DNA from: Stenotrophomonas oahuensis
Lineage (GTDB): Bacteria; Pseudomonadota; Gammaproteobacteria; Xanthomonadales; Xanthomonadaceae
Direction: 5' to 3'
NCBI RefSeq assembly: GCF_031834595.1
Contig: NZ_CP115541.1
Coordinates: 1,116,001 to 1,180,000 of the forward strand
Length of the DNA stretch: 64,000 nt
This document shows, one piece after another, positions 1 through 8,544 of the stretch (position 1 is the first letter of the stretch; each line of letters begins with the position of its first letter). The translations under genes were made by a program, and so were the position numbers. The notes under the pieces were generated by a model. That model ran no database searches. It was given only the letters and a program-made list of their open reading frames with translations, and had not been told where the DNA came from.

Positions 1-596
1 GTCTGCGGGTCGTGCTCGCGCAGGTAGCGGGTGACGATGTCGGCAACCAGCGCTTCGAACTCGGCATTCCAGCCGAACTCGCGCGCATACAAGGTGCCAT
101 GTTTGTGGATCACCCAGCCCATGTCGCCGGGGCGGGGATCACGCAATACGTACTGGGCCGCAGTGTCCCCCAGCAGGGTTTGAATCTGTGCCATGGACTC
201 GACCAGCCGCTGCTGGCCCGGTTCGCTCAGGGCCTGCACCATGGCCCCGATGCTGTCGTTGGACGCGGCGTCGAGCTGGGCAAAGACCGCCCGCCCCGCG
301 TCGGTCAGCACCAGCCGGTTCGCACGCCCATCCATGGCCGAGGGCTCGCGGCGCAGCAGACCGCGCGTCTGCAGCCCACTCAACAGCCGGCTGAGATACC
401 CGGCGTTGAGGCCAAGGCGCTGGCCCAGCTGCGCGGCGCTGATGCCCTGCCCTTCGGCAAGCTCGAACAGCACGCGTACTTCCGTCAGGGTGAGGTCGCT
501 GTGCAGCAGGTGCTCCTCGAGCACGCCGATCTGCCGCGTATAGAACCGATTGAAGGCACGCACCCGTGCCACTGCTGCGATGTGCTGATCAGACAT
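1..596 (-). CDS. MarR-type regulator fused to GNAT acetyltransferase (partial)
   Basis: The gene runs off the left edge, so only about the first 198 residues are visible. The start MSDQHIAAVARVRAFNRFY is followed by a winged-helix region typical of MarR (LTLTEVRVLFELAEGQGIS, then AAQLGQRLGLNAGYLSRLL). After about residue 150 comes RPGDMGWVIHKHGTLYAREF, the linker seen in MarR-GNAT fusion proteins, in which the C-terminal half is an N-acetyltransferase. An in-frame ATG at 608 is an alternative start. A perfect inverted repeat lies just upstream, which suggests self-repression. The target of the acetyltransferase half cannot be told because it lies outside the window. Confidence 0.85.
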   Translation of the reverse strand, partial: MSDQHIAAVARVRAFNRFYTRQIGVLEEHLLHSDLTLTEVRVLFELAEGQGISAAQLGQRLGLNAGYLSRLLSGLQTRGLLRREPSAMDGRANRLVLTDAGRAVFAQLDAASNDSIGAMVQALSEPGQQRLVESMAQIQTLLGDTAAQYVLRDPRPGDMGWVIHKHGTLYAREFGWNAEFEALVADIVTRYLREHDPQ

Positions 597-609
597 GACG
601 CCATCCATA

Positions 610-626
610 ACTTGCCTTAAGCAAGT
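610..626. promoter_or_regulatory. Palindromic operator upstream of the MarR-type gene
   Basis: Perfect inverted repeat ACTTGC-CTTAA-GCAAGT, 6-bp arms around a 5-bp centre, 14 bp upstream of the preferred ATG (596). Short AT-centred palindromes of this size are the usual binding sites of MarR dimers. Autoregulation is inferred from its position. It lies in the region shared with the divergent TonB receptor gene, so it might affect that gene too. Confidence 0.55.
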
Positions 627-827
627 ATTACATGCTTAACGCACGTATATCGCGCGGTTATGTGATCCATTTCGCGGGTTATATGGCCTAAACGAAAGAT
701 TCGTTGCAGTACGGTTTACGTTCTGTTAATTCTGCGTGTAGCGACCAGGGCCCTGGCCGCAGGGAGAACCAACTGGATGAAGCACTGACAGAACGACCAC
801 CCAAAAAACTGACTGCAAGGTGCATGC

Positions 828-3431
828 ATGAACTACCGTATTGGCAGTAGTGTTCAGGCCCCAAAAGCGATAACGCCATTGGCATCTGCAGTGATGGTGG
901 CCCTGGCCACCGCGCTGCTGGCCGCCAGCCCCGGCGCGGCGGCACAGGACAGCAGCACACAGGGAAGCTCGGCCACCACGCTGGACACCGTTTCAGTGCT
1001 GGGCAGCCGCACCAAACCCCGTACCGTCTCGTCGTCGGCCGTGCCGATCGACATCATCAGCGGAGAGGAATTCCGCAACCAGGGCGCCACCGATGCGCTG
1101 GACCAGCTGAAAGTGCTGGTGCCCTCCTTTAATGTCAGCACCATTCCCATCGATGACGCCGCCAGCCTGGTGCGTCCGGCCAACCTGCGTGGCCTGCCGC
1201 CGGATAACACTCTGCTGCTGGTCAACGGCAAGCGCTTCCATCGCTCCGCGGTGATCACCTTCCTCGGTCATGGCCTGTCCGACGGTGCGCAGGGGCCGGA
1301 CCTGTCAGTGTTCCCGTCACTGGCACTGGAGCAGGTGGATGTGCTCCGTGATGGCGCAGCGGCGCAGTACGGCTCGGATGCCATCGCCGGCGTGCTCAAC
1401 TTCGGTTTGAAGAAGCTGCGCGAAGGCGGTACCGCCGAAGTCTTCACCGGCAAATACTACGAAGGCGACGGCCTGACCACCCAGTACTCGGCGCAGATCG
1501 GCCTGCCGCTCACCGAGCATGGCTTTGCGACCTTCACCGCCGAGTGGCGCAAGGCCGACGACACCTCGCGCAGCGTGCAGCGCGATGATGCCGCCGCGAC
1601 TGCCGCTGCCGGCTATCCGGAAGTGAATGACCCGGCGCAGATCTGGGGTTCGCCGAAGGTGGACGACGACTTCAAGTTCGTCGCCAACCTGGGCCTGACC
1701 ACCGAGAGCGTGGACTTCTATCTGTTCGGCAACTACGCCAAGCGCGAAGTCGACGGCGGCTTCTACTACCGCGACCCGACCTCGCGCTCGGGCGTTTACT
1801 CCAACGACGGTGGCGAGACCCTGCTGGTCGGCAATCTGACCGGCGCGGGCACCTGCCCGACCATCGCCCTGCGCGATCCGTCCGGCAATCTCCTGCCTTA
1901 CGCTGGCGTCGCCGCCGCTGTGGGCGCACTGCCGGCCAACTGCTTCACCTTCCTCTCCAGCCTGCCGGGCGGCTTCACCCCACGCTTTGGCGGCGAACTC
2001 GAGGATATGTCGGTGGTCGCCGGTGCCAAGGGCACGCTCGGTGAGTGGTACTGGGACGTCAGCGGGTCCTACGGCCGCAACGACATCGACTTCACAATCT
2101 ACAACACGGTCAACGCCTCACTGGGCCCTGACCAGCCGGCCAACCTGTACTTCAAACCGGGCGGCAACACCCAGACCGAGAAGAACTTCAACGTCGATGT
2201 GAGCCGCGACATCCCGGTAACCTTCAGCAGTCAGCCGCTGCGCCTGGCACTGGGTGCGGAATGGCGCGAAGAGAGCTTCAAGATCAGCCAGGGTGACGGC
2301 CCGTCCACCGCGATCGGTCCGCTCACCGAGCAGGGCTTCGCGCTGGGTTCGAACGGCTTCAACGGCTTCAGCCCGCGTACTGCCGGCACCTTTGACCGTC
2401 GTAACTGGGCAGCGTACGCCGACCTGGAAGCCCAGCTCACCGAGAAGTTCCTGCTGGCCGGTGCACTGCGCTTTGAGGATTACGACTCGTTCGGCAGCAC
2501 CACCACCGGCAAGCTGACCGGGCGTTTTGACTTCACCCCGAACTTCGCCATCCGCGGTGCCTACAACACCGGCTTCCGTGCACCGACCCCGGGCCAGGCC
2601 AACATCAGCCAGATCAGCACCGTGTTCGGCGGTACCGCGCTGGAGGACATCGCCACCCTGCCGCCCACCAACCCGATCGCGCAGATCAAGGGTGCGCGTC
2701 CGCTGACCCCGGAAGAGTCGAAGAACTTCTCGCTCGGCGCGGTATGGACCGAGGGCGACTGGCTGGTCACCCTGGATGGCTACCGCATCGAAGTGGAAGA
2801 CCGCATTGCGCTGAGCACCAGCTTCACCATCACCGACGCCGAGCGCGCCGCGCTGGTGGCCGGCGGCAACCCCGAGGCCGCCTCTATTTCGCAGGTGACC
2901 TACTTCGGCAATGCGTTCGACACCACCACCACTGGTGTGGACCTGGTCACCAGCTACAAGAGTGACCACTTTGGCGGCGATACGACCTATTCGCTGGCGG
3001 CAAACTGGAACAAGACCAAGGTGGACCGCTTCGACACCGACTTCATCGACGAAGCGCGCGTGTACAAGCTGGAAAAGTCGCTGCCCAAGACCAAGGGCTA
3101 CTTCAGCATCCACCACCAGCGCCAGATCTTCCACGCCAACCTGCGCTTCAACTACTACAGCTCCTGGTATGAAGATCACCTGGACAGTGGCGTGATCTCG
3201 GCCGCGGACGGCGGCTTGCCGATCTATGGCGGCAGCGCGGTAATCGTGGATGCCGAGGTGGGCTGGAAGTTCGACTCCGGCCTGTACTTCAGCCTGGGCG
3301 CGCAGAACCTGTTCGACCGCACCCCGGCCAAAAATCCGTGGAGTGGCGTGGCGGGTGCGGAATATCCGGTGCATTCGCCGTACGGATTCAACGGTGGGTT
3401 CTACTACGCGCGGGTGGGCTGGAAGTTCTAG
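828..3431 (+). CDS. TonB-dependent outer-membrane receptor
   Basis: 867 residues. An N-terminal signal peptide ends near AASPGAAAQ. A short linker leads into a plug domain (about residues 60-200) containing LRGLPPDNTLLLVNGKR and VDVLRDGAAAQYGSDAIAGV, both hallmark TonB-receptor plug motifs. The rest is a long beta-barrel region ending in YYARVGWKF, with the C-terminal Phe needed for barrel assembly. It should import a substrate across the outer membrane using TonB energy. The substrate is unknown: no siderophore, vitamin or sugar genes lie nearby. The 200-bp leader between it and the MarR-type gene shows no obvious Fur box. A GCAAGG ribosome site precedes the ATG. Confidence 0.93.
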   Translation: MNYRIGSSVQAPKAITPLASAVMVALATALLAASPGAAAQDSSTQGSSATTLDTVSVLGSRTKPRTVSSSAVPIDIISGEEFRNQGATDALDQLKVLVPSFNVSTIPIDDAASLVRPANLRGLPPDNTLLLVNGKRFHRSAVITFLGHGLSDGAQGPDLSVFPSLALEQVDVLRDGAAAQYGSDAIAGVLNFGLKKLREGGTAEVFTGKYYEGDGLTTQYSAQIGLPLTEHGFATFTAEWRKADDTSRSVQRDDAAATAAAGYPEVNDPAQIWGSPKVDDDFKFVANLGLTTESVDFYLFGNYAKREVDGGFYYRDPTSRSGVYSNDGGETLLVGNLTGAGTCPTIALRDPSGNLLPYAGVAAAVGALPANCFTFLSSLPGGFTPRFGGELEDMSVVAGAKGTLGEWYWDVSGSYGRNDIDFTIYNTVNASLGPDQPANLYFKPGGNTQTEKNFNVDVSRDIPVTFSSQPLRLALGAEWREESFKISQGDGPSTAIGPLTEQGFALGSNGFNGFSPRTAGTFDRRNWAAYADLEAQLTEKFLLAGALRFEDYDSFGSTTTGKLTGRFDFTPNFAIRGAYNTGFRAPTPGQANISQISTVFGGTALEDIATLPPTNPIAQIKGARPLTPEESKNFSLGAVWTEGDWLVTLDGYRIEVEDRIALSTSFTITDAERAALVAGGNPEAASISQVTYFGNAFDTTTTGVDLVTSYKSDHFGGDTTYSLAANWNKTKVDRFDTDFIDEARVYKLEKSLPKTKGYFSIHHQRQIFHANLRFNYYSSWYEDHLDSGVISAADGGLPIYGGSAVIVDAEVGWKFDSGLYFSLGAQNLFDRTPAKNPWSGVAGAEYPVHSPYGFNGGFYYARVGWKF

Positions 3432-3498
3432 GTCCAGGCGCGCAGGATGGTGGGGCCAGGGACGGCCCGCCTTCTCCGTCCAGCATTTCAGGGATGTC

Positions 3499-4008
3499 AT
3501 GCAGATGCTTACCGTTGCAGGTCGCCGCTCCACCGGAATCGCTGTCTCCCTGGCTCTATTCTTTGCGCACCCTGCGTGCGCTGACGAGCCACCGGCCCGC
3601 AGCGCCGCCTATGCATGTGGAGACGATTCAAGCCTGATCATCGTCGCAGCTGACGCTGGTGCCGCCCCGCCTGCCGGTTATCGAGCGGCCCGTACTGGTG
3701 CTCAGACTCTTCGCTGCGGCAAGCACGTGAGCGCCGTGCTGAATGTCGTCCCCCCGCAGGAACGGGGGGAATGCGCCGGCGCAGGACGGGTGATCATTAC
3801 TGATATCTCCGTTTCTGGCTGGCCTCGCTATGGTCGTCTCATCGAATTCAACAAGGAATGCGTCTTTAGTGACTTCATCACGCGAGTGACGATACGTCGT
3901 GCGAAGTCGTCCTATTCTGTTGAGAGCTGCTCGGTTGCCAGCCGGACCAACAAAAAGGCGCGCATTGGATGCGCCACTGACACTACGCGAAAGGAAGCGA
4001 CGGGATAG
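3499..4008 (+). CDS. Small secreted protein of unknown function
   Basis: 169 residues, not recognised. The start at 3499 is chosen because AGGGA lies about 6 bp upstream and because the protein then opens with a clean signal peptide (residues 1-31: basic start, hydrophobic VSLALFFAHPACA, likely cleavage after ACA). The mature part has five cysteines (including YACGDD, LRCGKH, GECAG and SCSVAS), so it is probably a disulfide-stabilised periplasmic or secreted protein. It follows the TonB receptor by 67 bp in the same direction and may be co-transcribed with it. It converges on the Fic gene. GC content and codon use are slightly less biased than in the receptor. Confidence 0.6.
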   Translation: MQMLTVAGRRSTGIAVSLALFFAHPACADEPPARSAAYACGDDSSLIIVAADAGAAPPAGYRAARTGAQTLRCGKHVSAVLNVVPPQERGECAGAGRVIITDISVSGWPRYGRLIEFNKECVFSDFITRVTIRRAKSSYSVESCSVASRTNKKARIGCATDTTRKEATG

Positions 4009-4058
4009 CGAAGCCGAACCCAAGACCAAGACGGACCCGCCTTGTCCAGCAGGCACCT

Positions 4059-5186
4059 TTAGACATTGATCTCGTATCGGGTGCTCCTGCCACTCCCCGG
4101 CAGTCGGCGCAGGCAGCCCTTCTCCAACAGCTCCGCAAGATGGCGTGTCGCCGTTGCCTTGGACACCTTGGCGACCGCTTGGTACTGGCGGGCACTGATG
4201 CCCTGTTCAAAGCCTCTATCACCGCCGTCGAGCATCCGGTTGAGGACTTTGATCTGCTCGGCAGCCAGATCGTTCGTTCGGTGCAACTGCCAGAACCGTG
4301 CCTTGGCCAGTACGATGTCGATCCGCTTGATCGCCTGCAGCAGACTCTTGTGCAAGGTCAGCAGGAACCACTGCAGCCACACGGTGATATCCAGATCCGC
4401 CTTCTGGCTGCTCTCCAGCACGCGGTAGTAACCCGCCCGATCTTCCAGAATGCTGGCTGACATGGCGTGGAACCGAATTGCCTGTGGCTGACCTTGCGCC
4501 AGCGCGAGGTCAGTGAGGGCGCGGGTCAGACGACCATTGCCATCATCAAACGGATGCAGCGTGACGAACCAGAAGTGTGCGATGCCCGCGCGCAGCAGGG
4601 GATCCAGCCCGGCGTCCTTGCGGGAGGCTGCAAACCAGTCCAGGAACGCATCCACCTGCTGCTCGAGTCCCTCGCGTGGGGGGGCTTCGAAGTGCACCGT
4701 GGGACGATCTATCCGCCCCGATACCACCTGCATGGGTTCATCGCCCCGCAACGCGCCCACTCTGATGCGCAGAGGCAGAAGGTCATCTTGTGCAGAAAAC
4801 AGCCATCGGTGCCATTGCATCAGCCGGGTACTGTCCAAGGGCCGCTCGGGGTGCCCAGTCGCATCCAGCATGAGCTCCGCCAGCCCTTCACTCCGCGCAT
4901 TGGTGCGCCCGGTGGCTTCAGCATCCATGCCCAAGCGGCGGGCCAATGAGGACCGCACCGAACCCACATTCAATGTCTCGCCTTCGATCGCGGACGAGGT
5001 CACGATGTTGGCCAGGAGCGTGTCCAGTGTGTCTTCAGCCTGCCCGGCCGAGTCGGTCGCGCCCGCCATCCCCAGCAGTCGCCCCTGTGCTTCCACACAT
5101 TGGCGAAGGACAGGTGCCAGCGCGTCTGACTGCCACCGGAAACCCGGCCAGTCGGGACGCTCCCAGATCCACAATGGACCAGACAT
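4059..5186 (-). CDS. Fic-domain protein with N-terminal DUF4172 and C-terminal winged helix
   Basis: 375 residues from the ATG at 5186. This start is preferred over an upstream ATG because GGAG sits 7 bp before it and because it leaves the paired operators untranslated. The N-terminus (PLWIWERPDWPGF) is typical of DUF4172. The inhibitory-helix motif SSAIEGE is at residues 64-70 and the catalytic motif HPFDDGNGRLTR at 211-222, with His, the Asn-Gly-Arg pocket and the second Arg all intact. Fic enzymes transfer AMP or a related group from nucleotides to target proteins, and the N-terminal Glu motif marks a self-inhibited form. The C-terminus resembles a winged helix (SKATATRHLAELLEKG), so the protein may bind DNA and control its own promoter. 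Target unknown. Confidence 0.93.
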   Translation of the reverse strand: MSGPLWIWERPDWPGFRWQSDALAPVLRQCVEAQGRLLGMAGATDSAGQAEDTLDTLLANIVTSSAIEGETLNVGSVRSSLARRLGMDAEATGRTNARSEGLAELMLDATGHPERPLDSTRLMQWHRWLFSAQDDLLPLRIRVGALRGDEPMQVVSGRIDRPTVHFEAPPREGLEQQVDAFLDWFAASRKDAGLDPLLRAGIAHFWFVTLHPFDDGNGRLTRALTDLALAQGQPQAIRFHAMSASILEDRAGYYRVLESSQKADLDITVWLQWFLLTLHKSLLQAIKRIDIVLAKARFWQLHRTNDLAAEQIKVLNRMLDGGDRGFEQGISARQYQAVAKVSKATATRHLAELLEKGCLRRLPGSGRSTRYEINV

Positions 5187-5206
5187 GAACACTCCATTCA
5201 GGCAAA

Positions 5207-5235
5207 TGAGCCGATTAGACACTCTAATCGGCTCA
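5207..5235. promoter_or_regulatory. Operator palindrome 1 upstream of the Fic gene
   Basis: Perfect inverted repeat with 13-bp arms (TGAGCCGATTAGA at 5207-5219 and its complement at 5223-5235) and a 3-bp centre. It starts 21 bp upstream of the Fic ATG, where a promoter or operator is expected. With palindrome 2 it makes four copies of GAGCCGATTA within 64 bp. The winged helix at the end of the Fic protein is the obvious candidate ligand; this is inference. Confidence 0.7.
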
Positions 5236-5239
5236 CCAG

Positions 5240-5270
5240 ATGAGCCGATTATGCCCATTAATCGGCTCAT
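5240..5270. promoter_or_regulatory. Operator palindrome 2 upstream of the Fic gene
   Basis: Perfect inverted repeat with 12-bp arms (ATGAGCCGATTA at 5240-5251 and its complement at 5259-5270) and a 7-bp centre. It has the same half-site as palindrome 1 and lies 4 bp from it. The different spacing (3 versus 7 bp) argues for a repeated protein half-site rather than a terminator. The site also lies about 95 bp upstream of the divergent secreted-protein gene starting at 5364. Confidence 0.7.
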
Positions 5271-5363
5271 TGACCACTTCGCCCGCTAAAGAATGCGGCA
5301 ATGCGGCCGCTACTCCCTGCCTGATGGTGCATGAGGCACCTGTACCGACACGGAGATCCGCTG

Positions 5364-6428
5364 ATGAAACTCCCCCTTTCCCTGCTGGGCCTTGCCCTGG
5401 TTCTGGCACTTCCGGCCCATGCCGATGACGCTGTCAGCGACCCGTCGCCGGACAAGCCCGCCCGCATCCGCCTGTTCGGCAGCAACCAGCACAACCTGTC
5501 GCTGTATGCCCGCGCTGCAGACGGGGAGACCTCCACGCGCGTGGCCGTGGAAGGTGCCGGAGCCGGCAGCGTCACCCCGATTGGCGCGTTGTTCTCGATG
5601 GCACGCAAGAATGAGAACGTGTCCATCGGCATGCCCGCGTCGTTCGCCACCCGCACGTTGAACGAGAACACCCGTTTTGGTGCCAAGCCCTTCTTCCATG
5701 AGGTGGAACTGGTGCCCGGCCGGCGCATCACCGTGTTCGCCAACTTCGAGGGCTACAACCGGCGCTGCGTGCCGCGCGAAGAGATTGGCAAGTCACGCGA
5801 CTCGGTGCGCTTCGTGCTGGGTCCGTCACTGTCGATCACACCCGAGCCCGGGGTGGACTACGAAATGTCGTTCGGTACCGATGGGCAGAGCTGCGGCATC
5901 ACCGCGCGCCAACTGCTGCCGAACGGCAGCTCGGTGCCGCTGCGTACCGAGCGGCAACGTCAGCGTTCACCGCAGACCCACAAAGTGGAAGGCACCCATC
6001 TGTACACGTTCCTGTTCCGTCCCGGTAGCGTCTACTACCGCGTGGTGGGCGAGGACGACAATCTGACCCTGCTGTCCGACGCCCCGGAGCAGGCCGATGC
6101 GTTTGAAGCTGCTGTTCGCGAGATCGCGGCCAAGCCCGGCACGCAGATGTGCATCGCACTGCCGGACTACGGCTACGAAAGCCCGCTGATGGAACGCCTC
6201 AGCCGCGTTCTGAAGGCGCAGGATGACGCGTTCCCGGCCATCTACGAACGCATCGACGGCCTGCGCGGGGTGCTGCAGCTGGACGATCATGTGCCCACCA
6301 CCTTCCTCGCCGCTGCCGAGTACTGTCAGCTGGCCGGCATGGTGGCGTTCGCACGCCAGCCGTCTGCAGAAGAAGCGGAGGCCGCGGGTGCAGCCGCCGC
6401 AGCAGCGGCTGCACCCGCGGCCGAGTGA
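5364..6428 (+). CDS. Secreted protein of unknown function with alanine-rich tail
   Basis: 354 residues, family not recognised. The start at 5364 follows GGAG by 9 bp and gives a classic signal peptide (MKLPLSLLGLALVLALPAHA, cut after AHA). The mature protein has a beta-rich first half (RIRLFGSNQHNLSLYAR, GRRITVFANFEGYNRRC) and a mainly helical second half. It ends in an Ala-rich tail (EAEAAGAAAAAAAAPAAE) encoded by a long perfect hairpin, described separately. It is divergent from the Fic gene and shares its upstream region. It is likely periplasmic; nothing in it points to an enzyme. Confidence 0.7.
   Translation: MKLPLSLLGLALVLALPAHADDAVSDPSPDKPARIRLFGSNQHNLSLYARAADGETSTRVAVEGAGAGSVTPIGALFSMARKNENVSIGMPASFATRTLNENTRFGAKPFFHEVELVPGRRITVFANFEGYNRRCVPREEIGKSRDSVRFVLGPSLSITPEPGVDYEMSFGTDGQSCGITARQLLPNGSSVPLRTERQRQRSPQTHKVEGTHLYTFLFRPGSVYYRVVGEDDNLTLLSDAPEQADAFEAAVREIAAKPGTQMCIALPDYGYESPLMERLSRVLKAQDDAFPAIYERIDGLRGVLQLDDHVPTTFLAAAEYCQLAGMVAFARQPSAEEAEAAGAAAAAAAAPAAE
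6381..6421. repeat. 17-bp-arm perfect hairpin inside the 3' end of the secreted-protein gene
   Basis: Positions 6381-6397 are the exact reverse complement of 6405-6421, with a 7-base loop (CGCAGCA). It lies fully inside the reading frame, encodes the Ala-rich tail and ends 4 bp before the TGA. No T-run follows, so it is not a standard intrinsic terminator. It could block 3' exonucleases or slow transcription between the two convergent genes. Confidence 0.75.
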
Positions 6429-6450
6429 GATCGAGAGGTGCCGGCCTGAG

Positions 6451-7131
6451 TCAGCGCGCCGCCACCCGCAGCAGTTCCCGTGCCGCCTCCTCGGAGCTGG
6501 CCGGGTTCTGCCCGGTGACCAGCTTGCCGTCGGTGACCACGTACTGGCCCCAGTCCGCGCCCTTCTCGTAAAGGCCGCCCAGCGCGTCCAGTTCGTTCTC
6601 CAGCAGGAACGGCACGATGTCGGTGAGTCCGACGGCGGCCTCTTCGCTGTTGCTGAAGCCGGTGACATGAAGGCCCTTCACCAGGGGCGTGTCGTGCCCG
6701 ACCTTCACGTGGCGCAGCACGCCGGGAGCGTGGCAGACGAAACCCATCGGCTTGTGCGCGCGTGCGAACGCCTGGATCAGGTCAATGGAGTCCTTCGACT
6801 CAGCCAGGTCCCACAGTGGACCGTGCCCACCGGGATAGAACACCGCATCGAAGTCGGCCGGGTCGATATGCGAGAGCTGAACCGTGTTCGCAAGCGCCTT
6901 CTGCGCGGCGGGGTCCTGCTTGAACCGCCCGGTCAATGCCGTCTGCGAATCCGGCTCATCGCTCTTCGGGTCCAGCGGCGGCTGTCCGCCGGCCGGCGAC
7001 GCCAGCGTGACCTGCACGCCGGCGTCGGTGAATACGTAATAGGGGGCGGCAAACTCTTCCAGCCAGAAGCCGGTCTTCTTTCCGGTGTTGCCGAGCTGGT
7101 CGTGCGAGGTGAGCACCATCAGGACTTTCAT
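6451..7131 (-). CDS. DJ-1/PfpI-family (type 1 glutamine amidotransferase-like) protein
   Basis: 226 residues from the ATG at 7131, which has GGAG about 9 bp upstream; longer in-frame starts add an unlikely tail. The fold signature is clear: GFWLEEF near residue 22 supplies the conserved Glu, YPGGHGPLWDL lies at 99-109, and the nucleophile elbow GFVCHAPGVL places Cys at 133. The family includes Hsp31-type chaperones and glyoxalase III or deglycase-like enzymes that act on methylglyoxal or damaged residues. The exact activity cannot be decided from sequence. The gene stands alone between a convergent secreted protein and the delta-60 pair. Confidence 0.9.
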   Translation of the reverse strand: MKVLMVLTSHDQLGNTGKKTGFWLEEFAAPYYVFTDAGVQVTLASPAGGQPPLDPKSDEPDSQTALTGRFKQDPAAQKALANTVQLSHIDPADFDAVFYPGGHGPLWDLAESKDSIDLIQAFARAHKPMGFVCHAPGVLRHVKVGHDTPLVKGLHVTGFSNSEEAAVGLTDIVPFLLENELDALGGLYEKGADWGQYVVTDGKLVTGQNPASSEEAARELLRVAAR

Positions 7132-7208
7132 GGCGGGCTCCGTCTGTAGGGGAGCCCAGCATGAAGGATCGCGGGTAAAGGCGGTGTCCAGCCCATCTGG
7201 GATCAGAA

Positions 7209-8441
7209 TCAGATGATCAGCCGGGCCAGAATTGGCGAAACAATTCCATCTTCCGGTGCCGCCGTGCAACAACCAATCAGCAGCCTGGTTGACGTCTGCA
7301 CCAGCAGATCGTCCAAGAACGCCCTTGTCGGCGAACCGGTTTCGGTGGGTAGTTCGACAATCACGTGGCCCTGATTGCCGAAGGTGAAGTCGGGCCTGCC
7401 GTCAGGCAGCCAGCACCCAACCCCTGCGTGTTCCTCACCAAGGGTGCTCATGCTCAGCGTAATGATCCGGCCGTCCGCAAGAACCTGCACATCCCTGCAG
7501 CCAGCAAGCGGCTTGGGCAGAATCACTTCACCACCATTGAACGCTGAATCGATTTGTCCCGTTTTGTCTACGCGCACCATGATGCCCATGAAAGCGGCGG
7601 GTTCCTCCTCCCTGGCGTCACCCGCCACCACCACGGAGCCGTCCGGCTGCAAGGTGATGGCACTGAAGTCGGCGTAACGGCCTGGCTTGTAAGGAATGGT
7701 GGTAATTCCATCGTTGTTGAACCCTTCGTCCGGCATGCCATTGGAGGTGTAACTCAGTACGCTGGCCCCTCCGACGGCAAAGCCGCAGACCAGAATATTG
7801 CTGTCCTGCCCAAGCAGCAGGTCGTAGAACGTGGTGTTGCCGCGCTTCTCAAGCGCAATGCCGTTACGGCGCTCACCAAATCCCGCGTCGCGGTGTCCAT
7901 CAGCTTCCAGTCGAATCAGCGCACTCATTTCTTCGTGATCGGGGGTGAATCCCGAACTGGCCGCGACGATCTTTCCATCAACCTGGATCGCCACTCCGGC
8001 ATTTTGGACCATACGCCCCCACAGGTCAGGGATCACCACCACACCCCCCTCGCCAAATGACACGTCCAGTTCACCATTGGCCGCGATACGGGCAAAGAAT
8101 GGGTGCGAATCTGCAAACGATCCATACCCGCCGAAAGCAACGATCTTGCCATCGGGCTGCATCGCACAGCGCACGTTGCTTAAGGTTTGTCCGGGCACCA
8201 GCGTATGCCGCGCGCACTCGCGAAGGGCGGAACCTGCTGGGATGCCGCCGTCCGCGTCGAGGCGTCCGTGAATCAGCGCCGTCGGATCGATGTCCGACGT
8301 TCCGACAAGATGAATCTCACCTCCTGGCCCGAGTACGGCACGGGCGTGATAGTCGGCTGGGAGGAGTGTGTAGCGGGCAAGACCGCCGTCGCCAAAGCTG
8401 GTATCGATATCGCCGGGCACGGCGCGGGCTGCAGGTTGCAT
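7209..8441 (-). CDS. Delta-60-repeat beta-propeller-like protein, downstream copy
   Basis: 410 residues from the ATG at 8441, with AGGAAGGGGA about 8-12 bp upstream. It has about seven repeats of roughly 55-60 residues, each with a blade-like strand ending in a phrase such as QPDGKIVAFGG or QVDGKIVAAS and a turn such as DVSFGEGGV or DTSFGDGGL. This is the delta-60 repeat pattern seen in many secreted or surface proteins. No signal peptide is visible, which is odd for the family. It is a paralogue of the neighbour at 8545-9780, ends similarly (PILARLII versus PLIARILI) and is probably co-transcribed with it (103-bp gap). Function unknown. Confidence 0.85.
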   Translation of the reverse strand: MQPAARAVPGDIDTSFGDGGLARYTLLPADYHARAVLGPGGEIHLVGTSDIDPTALIHGRLDADGGIPAGSALRECARHTLVPGQTLSNVRCAMQPDGKIVAFGGYGSFADSHPFFARIAANGELDVSFGEGGVVVIPDLWGRMVQNAGVAIQVDGKIVAASSGFTPDHEEMSALIRLEADGHRDAGFGERRNGIALEKRGNTTFYDLLLGQDSNILVCGFAVGGASVLSYTSNGMPDEGFNNDGITTIPYKPGRYADFSAITLQPDGSVVVAGDAREEEPAAFMGIMVRVDKTGQIDSAFNGGEVILPKPLAGCRDVQVLADGRIITLSMSTLGEEHAGVGCWLPDGRPDFTFGNQGHVIVELPTETGSPTRAFLDDLLVQTSTRLLIGCCTAAPEDGIVSPILARLII

Positions 8442-8544
8442 GGTGGTTCCCCTTCCTGATCTGGAACATCCTGTGCGCCCCCGCCTCCCTCTCAACGACG
8501 CTTCGTGCGATGAGCGGCCATCCCCCACTACACACCGCATCGGT

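Noticed and set aside
12..620. Plus-strand open frame over the MarR-GNAT gene
   Set aside because: The minus strand encodes a recognisable MarR/GNAT protein. The plus frame is a composition shadow with no homology seen.
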